From positions 8,512,001 through 8,576,000 of the forward strand of contig NC_135566.1 in NCBI RefSeq assembly GCF_964340395.1: DNA of 64,000 bases. Direction: 5' to 3'. The notes beneath the pieces were generated by a model, which did not search any database, was not told where the DNA came from, and saw only the letters and a program-made list of their open reading frames with translations. The stretch's first letter is position 1; each line of letters begins with the position of its first letter. Below, piece after piece: positions 11,138 to 24,864 of this stretch. A program made the translations under genes and the position numbers. The stretch comes from Glandiceps talaboti (taxonomy: Eukaryota; Hemichordata; Enteropneusta; Spengelidae).

Positions 11138-14087
11138 ATGGCGACGATCAGTGGTACTCACGGAAAACAGTAAGTGTGTGTTTATTTCTGTACTTGTCCT
11201 TCAGGAGCTGGTGTATCGTAAAGACATGAATATAATGTTAGAAGTATGTGATCAGTCAGCCGTCCAACCAGGGTTAAAATCCTCACTATATCTCCGTTTT
11301 CGCGTTTTCGGCTTCGATTTCTCTCGTCCACCGTTGAGGGCGAGCTTGCAATACATTTGTATTTGCTTGAGCTTCAAATCTATAGCTGGCAAGCATACGA
11401 ACAGCACTAGATTTGATATTTGTATCTTGGTTTCGATTGATTGAGTAAGCATGATCTCAACATTCAAGAAGGTTTCTCACTTGAAAAACGCATTTATTTT
11501 GTTTTGTTTATTTTGCTTTGCCTGTGTAGATATGGACTCATCAAGTCTACCAAAAGAACAACACTGGTCAAAAAACCATCCATCTTTGGAGATGATTCAA
11601 GTGACGAGGTATGTCGAAACAATGGAAATATCCAATCGTCTGTATCTTGTGCATACTTCACTGGTCCCAGGATCAGTATAAGATAAGATGAGGGGTGGTG
11701 ACCCCAAAAAAGGAAAGAAAATAAACTCTAAATCTTCACATTTTACGTGTGACACACTACTTGTAAACTTGAAACACAAAATTTAAAGGCCAAGTCTGCT
11801 GACAGAGGTCACGTCTGTCATTAGCAAGACACACTACTTGTAAACTTGAAACACAAAATTTAAAGGCCAAGTCTGCTGACAGAGGTCACGTCTGTCATTA
11901 GCAAGACGTGCTGGAGACAGGCACCTGTCCATGCTATAAAAGAATGTCACATTTGTCATGAAAATAACACATCAAATTAATGTACTCTGTAATATTGTAT
12001 TTTGTACAGGAAGCACCCAGTGCTCAAATCAATGCATCCCTACAACAGGTAGCAAAGAAGAATCAACTCAAGAAACAGGTAGGTTTCAGTACATGTGAAT
12101 CCTTGAGAACATAGTTGATAAACAAGGTGTTATTTCTGTTACGTATTACAACTGTTATTAGTGATGTGATTTTTGTTACCTAGCAATATTTAGTTTTTTT
12201 CTGATCTTTGTAGTATTAACTAATCTTCTATTTCAGACACAATTAGAGATGCAGAAAGCTCTTGAGGAAGATCCTACAGTTTATGAATATGACAGTATCT
12301 ATGATGATATGAACCAAAGGAAAAAAGAACAAAGCATTATCACCAAAGGCAAAGACGACAAAAAGGTATAGCTTGATGTTTTAGCAACCAAGGCTTGTCA
12401 AGTCAGTATTAATAAAAAGAAATATACAAAGTGTGTCAAGACAGAGACTGTGGAAAACCGTAAATAGTATGATGTCATCACCAGATGTTCTCCCATAAAC
12501 CTTTGAAGGAAATTACCAACATGGCTGAACACATGTCATGTGCAGTAGGACTTCTTTACAATATTTCAAAGTTGAATATGTTACCAATGTGTTATTTTAT
12601 CACCCCAATTGTGGTAGGTTTATTTTATCGATAACTCCTGATTAGGTATTACAATAACCACAGATAATCCCAGAGTCCTTTGCGTCTGAGCATGCTCAGT
12701 CTGGATTGCAAGTTCCCTATTGGTTTCATTTGCCCCTTCAATTTGCAAACTTCTCCTTCTACTTGGAAAATGACAGACTGACCCAGCTTGCATCATTGTC
12801 ATTCTGTTTTACAGCCTAAGTACATCAAAAATCTAATGAAGGCAGCAGAAAGAAGAAAGAAAGAACAAGACAGAGTTATGGAACGTAAAATACAGAAAGA
12901 AAGGGAGGAAGAGGGAGACGAGTATGCTGACAAGGAAGAGTTTGTCACCTCGGCTTACAGGAAGAAATTAGAAGAAGCTGCTGAAGAAGAGGAGAAAGAG
13001 AGAAGACAGGCTGAATTAGAAGGTTTAAAGCACATTTGTGTACATGGACGTATTTGATTATTTTCTGGTCCCACTCACACAGTGATGTGCTTATGTATCC
13101 TATAGTCATAGTGCCTGACATTTGTGCAATGTTTGCTTGAAATTGAATTGTGGGTGTCCGAGATATGGCTGTCCATGGGTGGAAAGATGAATGCATGCAC
13201 ACACACATGCACAGACATGGACATCACTATAGTCCATACAGTGATTTGAAAAGATCTAATATGTTCCAAAGTCATAAAGGTGTTCTTAAAATCACTATCC
13301 AGAGATGGCTAAATATGTTCGGAAATTATTTGAAGGGATAATACATATCTCACAATTTTGAGAAATCTTTTCTGCAGCAAGGTCTGTGAACATATTTGGT
13401 ATGAAATAAATGAGATTTGGTTTGCTTTTATTATCTTTCAGCTAAACTTGATGTGACCAAGCAGAAAGATTTGAGTGGTTTTTACAGACATTTACTCAAC
13501 CAGACTGTTGGAGATGAAAAGGTCAAAAGTGAAGATAGTGACAAAGATGTTGTAGCGGAAAGGTAAGTTCCACTTTCAATGCTCAATAGCTCCTTTTCAA
13601 CCATGAGGCAAAAAGAATGCCCATTCAATCCAAATCTCTTCAATATCTTAGCTTTCCTTGGAAGCCACACCAATCAAAATGTATATCTTTGTTCTCGGAA
13701 GAAGTACTAGTATTGTGGCGATTAGAAACACAAAAGTTGGAGGCTTTTTTTTACAATTTGGTATAAAGTTATTCAGATATGGCAGCTGACAATAAGTTAG
13801 TGTATGCATACAGGGCTCATGAAAATCATCCAGCTGAATAAACCTAAATGGTGAATGTTCTTTTGTCTTAAAATGTTGTGTAAATAGAGGTACATACATA
13901 CATACATACATACATACATACATACATACATACATACATACATACATACATACATACATACATACATACATACATACATACATACATACATACATACATA
14001 CATACATACATACATACATACATACATACATACATACATACATACATACATACATACATACATACATACATTCATACATACATACAT

Positions 14088-14128
<41 letters not shown>

Positions 14129-15252
14129 GACAGACAGACAGACAGACATGACACACCTAGTTTAAAACTGGTACACATCATAAAATTCTCTTTAAAGTAT
14201 TCAGAAGTTTACTTGACATAGTTAGCCACTTTTAACACCTGTATTTTTTTTTATTTTAGTCGAAGTGTTTTTGTAAAACAACCCTGATGTGCTGATGTAG
14301 ACAACAAAAAATTTGGATTCTCTTCCAAAACAATTTTTTTGAGTCTGAGTTGAAATTTTGATTTGATGTTATGAACAGACATTCTTATGTTATTATAAAA
14401 TATTGCTAATAAAAAATGCATAATTGTTTTATTTCTAGACAATCCAAGAAAGAAGAGGATAAGGATGATGATAACGATGATGATGATGATGATGATAACA
14501 GTGATGATAACAGTGATGATAAAGGAGAAATCAGTAGTGACGAGGACAATGATAGAAGCCATGGTTACCATGGAAACAAATCAAGACATAAAAGTGATGA
14601 CGAAGAAATTGACAAACATCACAGACATAGGGATAGAGATAGAGGGAGAGACAGAGATAGGCATAGAGAAAAAGATAGAGACAGATACAGGGAAAGAGAT
14701 AGAGACACAGATAGGGGTAGACACAGCCACAGAGATAGAGACACAGATAGGGGTAGACACGGCCACAGAGATAGAGACACAGATAGGGGTAGACACGGCC
14801 ACAGAGATAGAGACAGAAATGACACATATGGGGACAGACACAAGGACAGTGATAGACACAGACATAAGGAGAAACACAGAGACAGAGATAGGGAAAGAGA
14901 AAGGGACAGACACAGAGCCAACAGAGAGAAGGACAAGTACCAAGAAGGCAAACATAATGAAAAAGAAGATTTTGAAGAAAGACAACACAAGAAGGAACGG
15001 CGTGAGGAGACCGAGAGCAAAGAACCTGAAGATATTGATGATGTCACGGAAATACAGAACACTGAAAGAGACTCAAGTAAAAAACAGGATACAGACAGTA
15101 AGAGACAGGGTGAAGAGCAGACACAATCGGTCAGTAAATACGCTAGACGTAATATTGGAGAATCTGTGTCATCAGCTAAAGAGAGATATTTGGCTAGGAA
15201 AGCTGCCAAATCAACATCAAGAGTTAGTGTTGTTGAACCCGAAGAAGACTGA
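11138..15252 (+). CDS. NSRP1: nuclear speckle splicing regulatory protein 1
   Basis: Seven coding exons: 11138-11169, 11530-11608, 12010-12078, 12237-12365, 12815-13022, 13442-13562, 14439-15252. Together they make 1452 nt in frame, 483 residues. NSRP1 (NSrp70/CCDC55) is a nuclear-speckle RS-like protein that alters splice-site choice. Conserved blocks, by recall of the human protein: QYGLIK near residue 11, KKPSIFGDDSSDE, PTVYEYDSIYDDM, the basic coiled coil after PKYIKNLMKAAERRKKEQ, EEFVTSAYRKKL, and DVTKQKDLSGFYRHLLNQ. The last exon holds an acidic DDDNDDDDD stretch, an RD/RE/RS-like region with three near-identical DRDTDRGRH.H units, and the conserved C-terminus SKYARRN.....SAKERYLARK. 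The exon 5 donor (GTTTAAAG) is weak but homology across the junction (ELEAKLDVTKQ) supports it. The minus-strand frames opposite the last exon are shadows of the low-complexity region. Confidence 0.95.
11751..11904. repeat. 77-bp tandem duplication in NSRP1 intron 2
   Basis: Two nearly identical 77-bp copies (11751-11827 and 11828-11904) beginning GACACACTACTTGTAAAC. High identity indicates a recent duplication. Confidence 0.9.
12605..12720. mobile_element. partial copy of the GGGAACTTGCAA MITE in NSRP1 intron 4
   Basis: It matches the right half of the 5274-5521 element: AATTGTGGTAGGTTTATTTT, GAGCATGCTCAG, then TTGCAAGTTCCCTA. The left end is missing. Confidence 0.7.
13892..14148. repeat. 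(TACA)n-(CAGA)n microsatellite in NSRP1 intron 6
   Basis: About 200 bp of TACA followed by about 60 bp of CAGA, with one interrupted unit near 14070. Confidence 0.97.
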
Positions 15253-15504
15253 ACTGAACTATGCAGGAAACAGAGCAATGAACTTTTAAATAATTTATAT
15301 GTTTATGAAAGTTTTGGATTTTGTGGCTATATTTTAACAGTATGGTCATTGTAAAAAATCACACAATCTGTGACGTTGTGCCTATAAAGTGAGTACAGAT
15401 TGTACTTTATTGATATAAATCATCTTATAAACATCAAAAAAATCATCTATTTTGTGATCTTCCTTTACTCAGATGAATGTCATTACTATGGAAACATACT
15501 GTAC

Positions 15505-16600
15505 ACAAACTAAGCGAGACACAAGGTAAAACTATAGTAGATTATTCAAGTGAGTGGTAGTGATGCCTTTGTTGTATGGATGCAAACACCATGTGATCTA
15601 GATAGTGTAAACACTGGAAGTCACCAAAAATATGCACAGATAGATCATGGAAGTCTGTAAAACTAAAACAGGTGTATCTTCCCGTAGACTGAACCATTTG
15701 ATGAGGCCCTATTATAAGTACAAATACATCAAAGTCTTTTTCATAGCTTACATCCCTATGTCGTCACAATAATAATAGTTTGTGTCTGCGTTAGCTTGAT
15801 GCATCAGTGTTGGAGACAGACACAAGAAACATAGAGCATGATGCAACTTTGTTGTATGTCTTTCTACAAGCCACAGTGAATCAATAAAATCAGATCATAA
15901 TTTTCAATCTGGCTTATCAAGGTGAATCTTCAGTTTCTAAAGACCGAGTTTACTGTGTATTTTCAGCTAAAAAGCCCTCCTTTGTAAAGGATGTAAGAAC
16001 TGCATGGTGAACAGAATAAGAATAATGCATATGGACTAATAGCACACATGACAAACACACCATGACCACGCATACATGTACACCCCCACCCCACCCCCAC
16101 AGCCACAGACATATATATACATATAGAGCTCAACTTGAACAGATCTGCATGGCATGACTTGCATATCCAAGCCAAAACAAAATGAAAAGAATCAGACATC
16201 AAATATAATGCAGAATGCAATCACATTTATTTCAAATCTGTCCATGCATTAGATATACTAATAAAATGCATTACATAAATAAATTACATGTTATTCAAAA
16301 AAAATATACAGCAATCACTACAACTTTGTCACATTAGATTGTAGAAATTATCTATCATCTAGAAATATTGCACTTAATAGTAATCCAAGTCACTATATAT
16401 TACTACGGAAAACATACTATCGGCAAATCAGCAAACTAAGATACACAAACTAAAACTTGTTGTTGCATGTGGTAGATTACACAGAAGCGAGGGATAGTGG
16501 TGCCTTGGTTATAGTAGACATAATTACCCTGTAATCAAGACAATGTAAACACTGGGAGATCATGGAAATAGATTCTTAAAATAAAGCCCCACAGCCATTT
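15505..16600. repeat. dispersed repeat family, two direct copies
   Basis: Copies at about 15505-15665 and 16435-16600 share ACAAACTAA, GTAGATTA, a GTGATGCCTT-like block, AATCAAGA(T/C)A(G/A)TGTAAACACTGG and ATCATGGAA. Further copies lie at about 28196-28470 (inverted) and 46545-46745 (direct), so the family has at least four members here. Confidence 0.7.
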
Positions 16601-17261
16601 ACAGTCCAGTGCAGTGTTCTCCCCACTATAGAGAAAGCACAGTGCAAACTCCATCCTTGCCATCTAAGCCGTCATGTTTGACTGCTTGGCAGGTTTCTAC
16701 CATGCTTCAAAAGGGTTCTACCATCTTTGAGCTTTAGTAACGATCGAATGACAAAATCATCATAATACTTTGACATGAAGAGAAATGGCTAATCCCCAAT
16801 GTACAATGTGTGTATGTGTTAAAATAAACATGTCAGAGTTTGTTCCAGTGTTGAAGACATGCATATTATATCCTGATCACTATACAAACTAATATGCAAA
16901 TTACCATGTTATTTATATGTAAATTAATTGTTGCCATTCATTGGGTAAGTATGACATCATAACATATTGTACATTTCACCTCTGTGATTGTACAAGGATC
17001 AACGCATAAAACCTAGAAATATACATTCTATTTTTAGTCACCCAAATTAATTGCATTTTATTGTTGCTGAGTTGTAAAAACTGTAAAAAGAAAGAAAAAA
17101 AAGCATATTTACATAAATGACAACGTAACGATTGTGATCACAACATTTGCGTATCTGTAGTTGAGAGACTCAAGCCAACATCTTATCTGACAATACAATT
17201 GAACTATTTTATAATAGTTTTTAGTCAGTTATGGTTGGTGCCAAAAAATTAAAATACTGTT

Positions 17262-17620
17262 AAAGTGGCCATATGGATGAGGATTGCATATTTATTTTGG
17301 AATTTTTAATTTATAAAACAGTTTTATCATAGCTTCTTACTTGAAAAATCAACATGAAACAACATTGATTAAGTCTGTGTTTGTAACTCGGTAATTTGCA
17401 AAATGCTAAAAAATGTGTAAAAAGTGTTATTGTACATACAATAACAAACATTTTGTGTATACATTTATTAATCTTTTGCAGTTTATTGAGTTACATATAA
17501 CAAGGACGTGGCATATGTTGTTTCACATTGATTTTTCAAGTACGAAGCCATGGTAAAATTGTTTTATAAATCCAAAATCCAAAAATAAATATTCAATCCT
17601 CATCCATATGGCCATTTTCA
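17262..17620. mobile_element. foldback MITE, TIRs of ~150 bp (copy 1)
   Basis: The left arm begins GTGGCCATATGGATGAGGAT and contains ATTTATTTTGGAATTTTTAA, TTACTTGAAAAATCAACAT and AACAACATTG. The right arm is its reverse complement, ending ATCCTCATCCATATGGCCAT. The centre is the palindromic TTGTACATACAATAAC. A second copy is at 20776-21238. Confidence 0.8.
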
Positions 17621-18639
17621 TATTCAGCCTCCGATAACATAAGTTTGTTTACATTGTAATCTTCCAACTCTGAAACCCTGTCTAGACCTACTAAATAGAA
17701 AATAACACAAAATGTAGCCTACAATTTTATTTCATACTTCAGTGATCTGAAGACCAAGACATTCAGTTTGTTTGAAAGTTAGTTTGCCAGAAATTGGAAT
17801 TCTAAGACCTTAGATGCGGCACTGTAGAAGACACGTCTATTGATTTTGCTAAACTGCAGTGTCTGTTAGTTTGTTTTCTGTCTTCATTTTACATCCAGTA
17901 ATCACATGGGGAATACAACCAGCTGTTGAGAGTTGTACATTATGTAAAATCTTGAAATATCTTATGAAGTTATTGCAAAAGTTATTAAATCGTAAATAGT
18001 TCAGATTAATATTAACTGTGACTTGCAAATATTTCAAAACATTTCACAGGGACCTAAGTTCATAAGATATCTCATATCATGCCATGCTATCAGCTAGCAT
18101 TGAAAAGGGGAGACCGATGCCCTGTCATGGTATACCTTACTGACTAGAAACACTAGTTTGCTAAATTCTTCAAGTTTTTATAGAGTGAAATTTGCAAGTA
18201 TCTTGACAAGGTAAAAGCTTGGGGAATGATAAATAATAGTACATCTATAGTCAAAACTGTTCAAGTATTTGAAATAAGTTTGATACTGTGTCAGCTTATC
18301 AATGCATATGGTTTTATTGTGTAACCATGGAAATGGAAGGATTTGTTATTGTGTATTCTCGTTTTATCTTATGATGTTTACAAAAGGCTAATGGTTAAAA
18401 GTAGCACCAACAATGCCGAGTCTGTCAGTCTGGTAACCAAGCTGAAATGCGTGAAAATATGATCTACTATTGATCAATCTCAACTAAATTGTAATTCAAT
18501 CTGTGTCTAGATTAACTATTTCCAACAATCCTTAGCCTGAATCTCCTCCTGTCTTCTGTGTTTCTCTACATCCTGTCAACAAAAGTACCAAAGTACAGCT
18601 TAAAGACTTAGTAAACAGTTTTTAGCTATTCGCACTAAA

Positions 18640-18850
18640 GTCATGTCAAAGGTCATCAGACATTGGCCGTCATATCAAAGGTCATCAGACACTGACAGGC
18701 ATGTCACAGATATTGAGTCATATGTCAAAGGTCAGTAGATATTGAGTCATGTCAAAAGGTCAGCAGATGTTGACAACCAGGTCAGTGGTCAGCAGATATT
18801 GGGAACCATGGCAAAGGGCAGCAGAAATGGACAGCCATGGCAAAGATCAC
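18640..18850. repeat. degenerate minisatellite (CAAAGGTCAGCAGATATTG units)
   Basis: Six to seven diverged units of about 33-36 bp share (G/A)TCA(A)AGGTCA(T/G)CAGA.ATTG. Confidence 0.7.
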
Positions 18851-19290
18851 TTTTCTATAAATATAAATTGGTACTTGGCTAACTTAGATAACATTCCACA
18901 AATGTCATAAATGTTAATTTAACCTATTTGATATGTATAAACCATTTCATCTCTGTAAAACATTCCCAAATAATATACACTATAGTCCAAGCCAAGATAG
19001 GCACATTTTATTCGTGCAGTTAAGATAATGACTTCAATATTTGATACAGTCATATGTCATAAAATCACTTCAAGCAGAAATAGCTCCATTTGGATTCAAG
19101 GCAAACATTCCAAGAATTGACTCTAAAATAAAGTATGCTGCAAACATTTTAGCAAAATGCAACACAGGTGTTTCTGCTGTAGTACTTGTAACAAGCATCA
19201 TTACAGATATGCAAGCAGACATGATTGTATAGATTTGAATATCTGCATAGATTCCACTATACCATCACTCCATCTGATCATACAAACAAC

Positions 19291-22200
19291 TTAGTCCTGT
19301 TTTCCAAATGTCCCATCAAAGATGTCATTTTGTAACGAAGACAAGAAATCTCTGAAAGTAACAAAATAATATTTATATTTTAGCATTTTAAAAACACTCT
19401 CCTAGAATGCAACAGAGTTTATTTAGTGATTTCAGTTTTGATATTCACTGTGAACAATGACTACGAGGGCGCTAAGATGAATTTGATGACCATATGCAAC
19501 ATTGAAACAAGATTGAAGTCCAATCCATAGAAAATGGGATTAAAGCATAAATGGTAAGGGAGCTTTCAGTAATTACAAGAGGGGGAGGGCTGGGGGAATT
19601 AGGGGGTAGGTCACTTTTTACAAATCAGTCCTTGGGGGGAAGGCCATATTTCAGAGAAAGGAAATTGAGGGAGGGTCACTTTTTAGCACAATGGAGTATG
19701 GGGAAGGTCACATTTAATGCCACAGACAGGGTTTGATTTCCCCCAGCCCTCCCCCCTGTAATTACTGAAGGCCCCCTAATACTATGAAGACAAGTTATTT
19801 GAAGAATGCACTGGTAACATCAGTGTTCAAGTAACACTTTTATATAATGAAGCCTAAATGTTACATTGTAAAACTCTATAATTAACATTATTATAACCTC
19901 AAACTTGGATTTTTACAGTAATACTGATGATTTCTGACTGACAGTATCACAATGACATGCATGTTTCACGCGTTGAACATGGTAAAGTATGGAAAAGACT
20001 CTAGTTCCCTTACCCTAGTGGTGCAGCACCACCTGATGATTTTGACATTGGGATAACATCAGGAGGGGATGTAGCTGCTCTTTTGCCAAAACCACTAGCT
20101 TGTACTTGGTCATATTCTGAAATAAAGGAAAAAATGAAAACAGACTTTAGCAATATAGTAATACAAAAGGAAAAGTCCAGGCATACATGTTTCTACCTTT
20201 AGTAGCTCGCGCAGCGGCTCAATGACTAGTACGCATGTGCATCCTATATACTATGCGATTTTTTTTTTGGTGATTTACCCAAGGATGCATTTTGGTCTAT
20301 TAAATAGCACTTCTGTAACTTACCCAACTTTGATGCCTGGAAAAGAAGCCCTATCACACATTGACATGTGTTCAGCCATTTTGGGAATTTCCTGCAAGGG
20401 TATATGGGAAAACCTCATCTCTTTGTCTGGACACTTTTTTGTATTTGTTGATCTGATAAACACACAAAGTGTTAGCTAATTAACTAACCTGGAAATAATG
20501 ATCTAATAGGTCCATTTGTTGTTGCACTAGTAGAAGTCCTTTCAATCATTTTAGTGATATTATCCAACTCTCTGTTTAATGAACTAAGTCTTGGTCTGGG
20601 TCTGTTTTCATTCTCTTCCTTATCTCCTTTATTGTCACCTTCTTGTTCTTTCTTAGCTGCAATGATTTCTTCAAACGTCATCTATGGTTTGAAAGACAAA
20701 GGTTGCAATTCAATCAGTCAGGGAGCAGAAAGTTTACAGTGAGTAACATTATAAAACAAAAGCCATTGATATTTCAAGTGGCCATTATGTTGAGGATTGT
20801 GTATTTATTTTGGATTTTTAATTTATAAAACAATTTTATGATGGCTTCCTACTTGAAAAATAACATATGCCAAGTCCTTCTTTATAACTCAATAAATTGC
20901 AAAACATTAATAAATGTGTAAAATGTTTGTTATTGAACATACAATAACAAACTTTTTTTTTTACACATTTTAAAAAAACTCTTTGCAATGTACTGAGTTA
21001 CAAACAGAGTCTTGGTCAGTGTTGTTTCAAATTTGATTTTTCAAGAAGGAAGCCAAGATAAAATTGTTCTGTACGTACCTAAAAAACTTTTTACACATCT
21101 TTTAGATTTTTGCAATGTATTGAGTTACAAACATGGGCTATGTCAATGTTGTTTCACATTGATTATTCACGTAGGAAGCTATGATAAAATAGAAATTAAA
21201 ATTCCAAAATAAATACCCAATCCTCATCCAAATGGCCACTGTACTTTAAAAATGAAGGTTACCTACCTCATTTTTCATCTTTGGCATTACAGGCTTAAGA
21301 TATGAAAAGTCAGTGCTCTTGAAGTACTCTGCTGCTGCCTTGAACGTTACAAAACTAAAACTGATGAAATCAAAACAAACATTTTTTTTTCATTACTAAG
21401 AAACTGATAAAGACAAAAATTGAAAGAACTTTTGAAACTTGATAAGAAATATTATATAAAATTCCCTCATGTAACATCTGCTACTCTAAAGTGTATAAGT
21501 AAATAAATACAATATCAACAACTATGAAACTATGTAGATGATTTATATTAAGAATTGTTTCTGGTCAGGACATTTTGTCTATAAGTGGTGCAATGATACA
21601 ATTTTTTTTTTTTAAATTCTAAATAAACCTGTCACTCAATCTACTACTTATGGCAATTACTGTTCTTTTTGTTTAGTACTTTAGAGCAAGTGTGTATGTT
21701 GGGCAGATGTCATTTGCTTGTTTATGATTGGTTCTGAAGTTGTTTTCACTGAAGTAGCAATTAATGTAGGAAGGGTTAGTTTTGTGTTTTTCCTTGGATC
21801 TGCAGACTGCATGGGCTGGACAAACATGAAAAAAAAAAGATAGACGTGGGGATATTTAAGTGATGCAAGCGCTGACAGGAAACAATTCTTTCTTTTTTTT
21901 GGCCTGTACTTATCTGCGTATACATCTACAATAATAAAATAAGTACAAAAACAGCTGTAAATGTTCAACCCAGTTTCACATTAAAGTATATTTACTCAGA
22001 GACTTCAAAACACAATAGACGTCAAAACACAATAGACGTCAAAACACAATAAACTGCATTACTGGCAACCAATCGACTGAGGTTAATTTAGACTCAAGAA
22101 TAAAAGAAAACAATACTCTGACACGGATTTAGACTGTAGGATACGTCATGTTGCTCCATCCTTACTGGCCTCCTCTCTCTGACTGATGTGTGAGGGCACC

Positions 22201-22954
22201 CCGTCATGGCATACTTTACAGACTAACACTGATTTTGAACTACATCTTACCTCAGATCATCCTTTGATGATGAAGCCCAATTAAAGTACTCCATGTAGTA
22301 TAGATTACTTGCAAGATGTGAATTCTTGGACTGAATCAACACTGTGATCTGTAAAAATGGATAAATAGACATCCAGTCAAAATGCAAATCATGTAGGAGA
22401 TAACTACTTATAAGTACTATGTCTTGGTTTCTTTATTTATCATATTTGGGTCCCATGTTTGATTTTAAGTAACTTCCATCAGAGAGAAAGGTAAAACTTA
22501 CATTAATTTCTGGCACTTTTAACTCTAATCCTGGTCGTGATCTTCAGTAAACTGTGGATTATACTTACAATCCTCTATAGAAATACTGCAGCTACTTATT
22601 TTGTCCTTTGGAAGTTTAACTACATGTTCAATATAATCACTGTATGAAGACTTAAATGAATAGCTGAATGCACAAACGCATGCATGCACACATGCAGACG
22701 TGTGCACGTATGCAAAAATTAGATTTTAATCAGATTGAGAAATAAACTGATCCTCACCAATATTGATATCAAGTCATCTGATGTAAGGCATGGTACTTCT
22801 TCACCTGATATAACATTGTCCTGTAGATAATCATTCACTTCTTCTGAGATGCAGTCCTGTGAATGAACAAACATTATCATAATTGTGTCATTTATCAGAA
22901 CTTCTTACAAGGTTGATTTGATTAATTGATTGACTGACTGATTGATTGACTGAC

Positions 22955-23027
<73 letters not shown>

Positions 23028-24798
23028 AATTAATTAATTGATTGGATTGATTGATTGATTTATTGATTGATTGACTGACTGACTGACTGACTGACTGACT
23101 GACTACTGATTGATTGACTGACTGACTGATTGACTGACTGATTGATTGATTGATTAATTAATTGATTAACTGACTTATTGACTGGCTGGCTGACTGACTG
23201 ACTGACTGACTGACTGACTGACTGACTGACTGACTGACTGACTGAGTGACTGACTGAATGACTGACTGACTGAGTGATTGACTGCTCAATCAATCGATTG
23301 ATCGATCATAAATCATTCATCCTGAGGCTGATGTGTAATACTTGGCATAATCTAAAACAGTAGCTCCACAAAGTCAAGATAAATTAACATTACTAGAGAA
23401 ACTAACGATAAAAATGTATTTTGAGTACTCACCAAAGTAGATTTTAAACAGTGATTTTTTTCTAAAGGTGTAGTAAGTCCATCCAAGCAGGCAAGTTCAA
23501 CAATCTAGAATAAAACATACATATCATGATTAGCAACATTCAATTAGGTTTATGAAGTATGGCTATGCTTTCATGACAGTGGTGACTTGTATATCAGTTT
23601 CTTGGACAATGAAAACATTTTAAACTTATTTTGATAAACATATTAAATTTGGCTTTATGCACGACAGAGAAACATCATGGTAATAGCTGATATAAAAAGA
23701 ATACTGGTAAGAACCCACCATGATAGCCATCTTTAATATGCACCTCATTGGTGTTGAACACTAATCTGAGTACTAATCTGAGTACCGGGTACTTACTGAT
23801 GCTGGTAGAGGGCAGCAAAATTCTGGCTTTACACCAAATTCTTTACCACCCGTTCCTTGAAATTCTTTCATTTTATGATGGAGAATAGCATCATCTTTTG
23901 TACACTTCTGACAAACTGCTTGGAACACTTTATCATGTACACTACCCATGACATAGCTGAAATGTAACACACAATTAAACTTTTACAAATAATTACAATT
24001 GAAATCACATAAAATGAACATGTCTACTTCCATCAATGCCAGAAAATTGAGAAAATTATAATAAATAATTTCAAATTAAAATAAAGAATTTCAAATTATA
24101 ATAAAGAATTTCAAAATATCATGGAAAGCAAGAAGTATGAATAATTTCAGTCTTGTCTTCTAGTTAAACTCTTTACACATGAAAATACCAAAATATGTCA
24201 TTTTTTGGTAAAAATGACTGGTCGCTTAAAAAGTCACTAATAATCATGAAAACCATAAATTCAATTATAGAGTCAATGACAAACAACAAATGTTAGGTTG
24301 TCAGAAATAATTTTATTGAGAAACAGAACAAAGTAAAATTGGTCTGTGCATCTCAACCTGAATGTTATGTTATGACAGAGAGTGTGTGGTCATGTGACGA
24401 AATATTACAAGCAAGGTTGTGGGAATTCGGGGATACTGTCACATTCATCAAACTTGGGCTCATTAATGTATTTTCCCTAACACACTGTTCAACAGTGCCA
24501 TGATAGAAAGTGTTATATTAAAACCATACACAATACTAGAAGCATCATCCACTCTATTTTCTATGGTTGGATATACAATATCTTCATAAGTACACTTGTT
24601 AGTGAAAATACTCACCTTTCTACAGCAACACTTAGTAGTTCAACCACTCTTTTGTCTGCATTTTGCTTGGTATGCCTGTTAACTCTTAAAATGCTCTGTA
24701 GAAAGAATTGATAAAGTCTTTACTTTTGACAGACAGACAGAGACAGACATATACATATGTACACAGTGACACACACACACACACACACGCTCTCTCTC

Positions 24799-24864
<66 letters not shown>

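Larger units (their letters stand above)
15253..19290. other. convergent 3' flanks of NSRP1 and the VPS9 gene
   Basis: About 4 kb with no coding exon. A poly(A) signal AATAAA at 15892-15897 may end NSRP1. The stretch holds two copies of a dispersed repeat (15505-15665, 16435-16600), a foldback MITE (17262-17620) and a decayed minisatellite (about 18640-18850). The 63-codon frame at 19041 has no support. Confidence 0.6.

Noticed and set aside
13648-14181. CMYVCMYV-type frames in NSRP1 intron 6, and similar frames at 5968-6277 and 47259-47778
   Set aside because: Microsatellite artefacts of (CATA)n and (CAGA)n.
14465-15289. Alternative plus and minus frames of 200-270 codons over NSRP1 exon 7
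   Set aside because: Shadows of a low-complexity RD/RE-rich exon; only the frame that joins exon 6 and ends in the conserved C-terminus is real.
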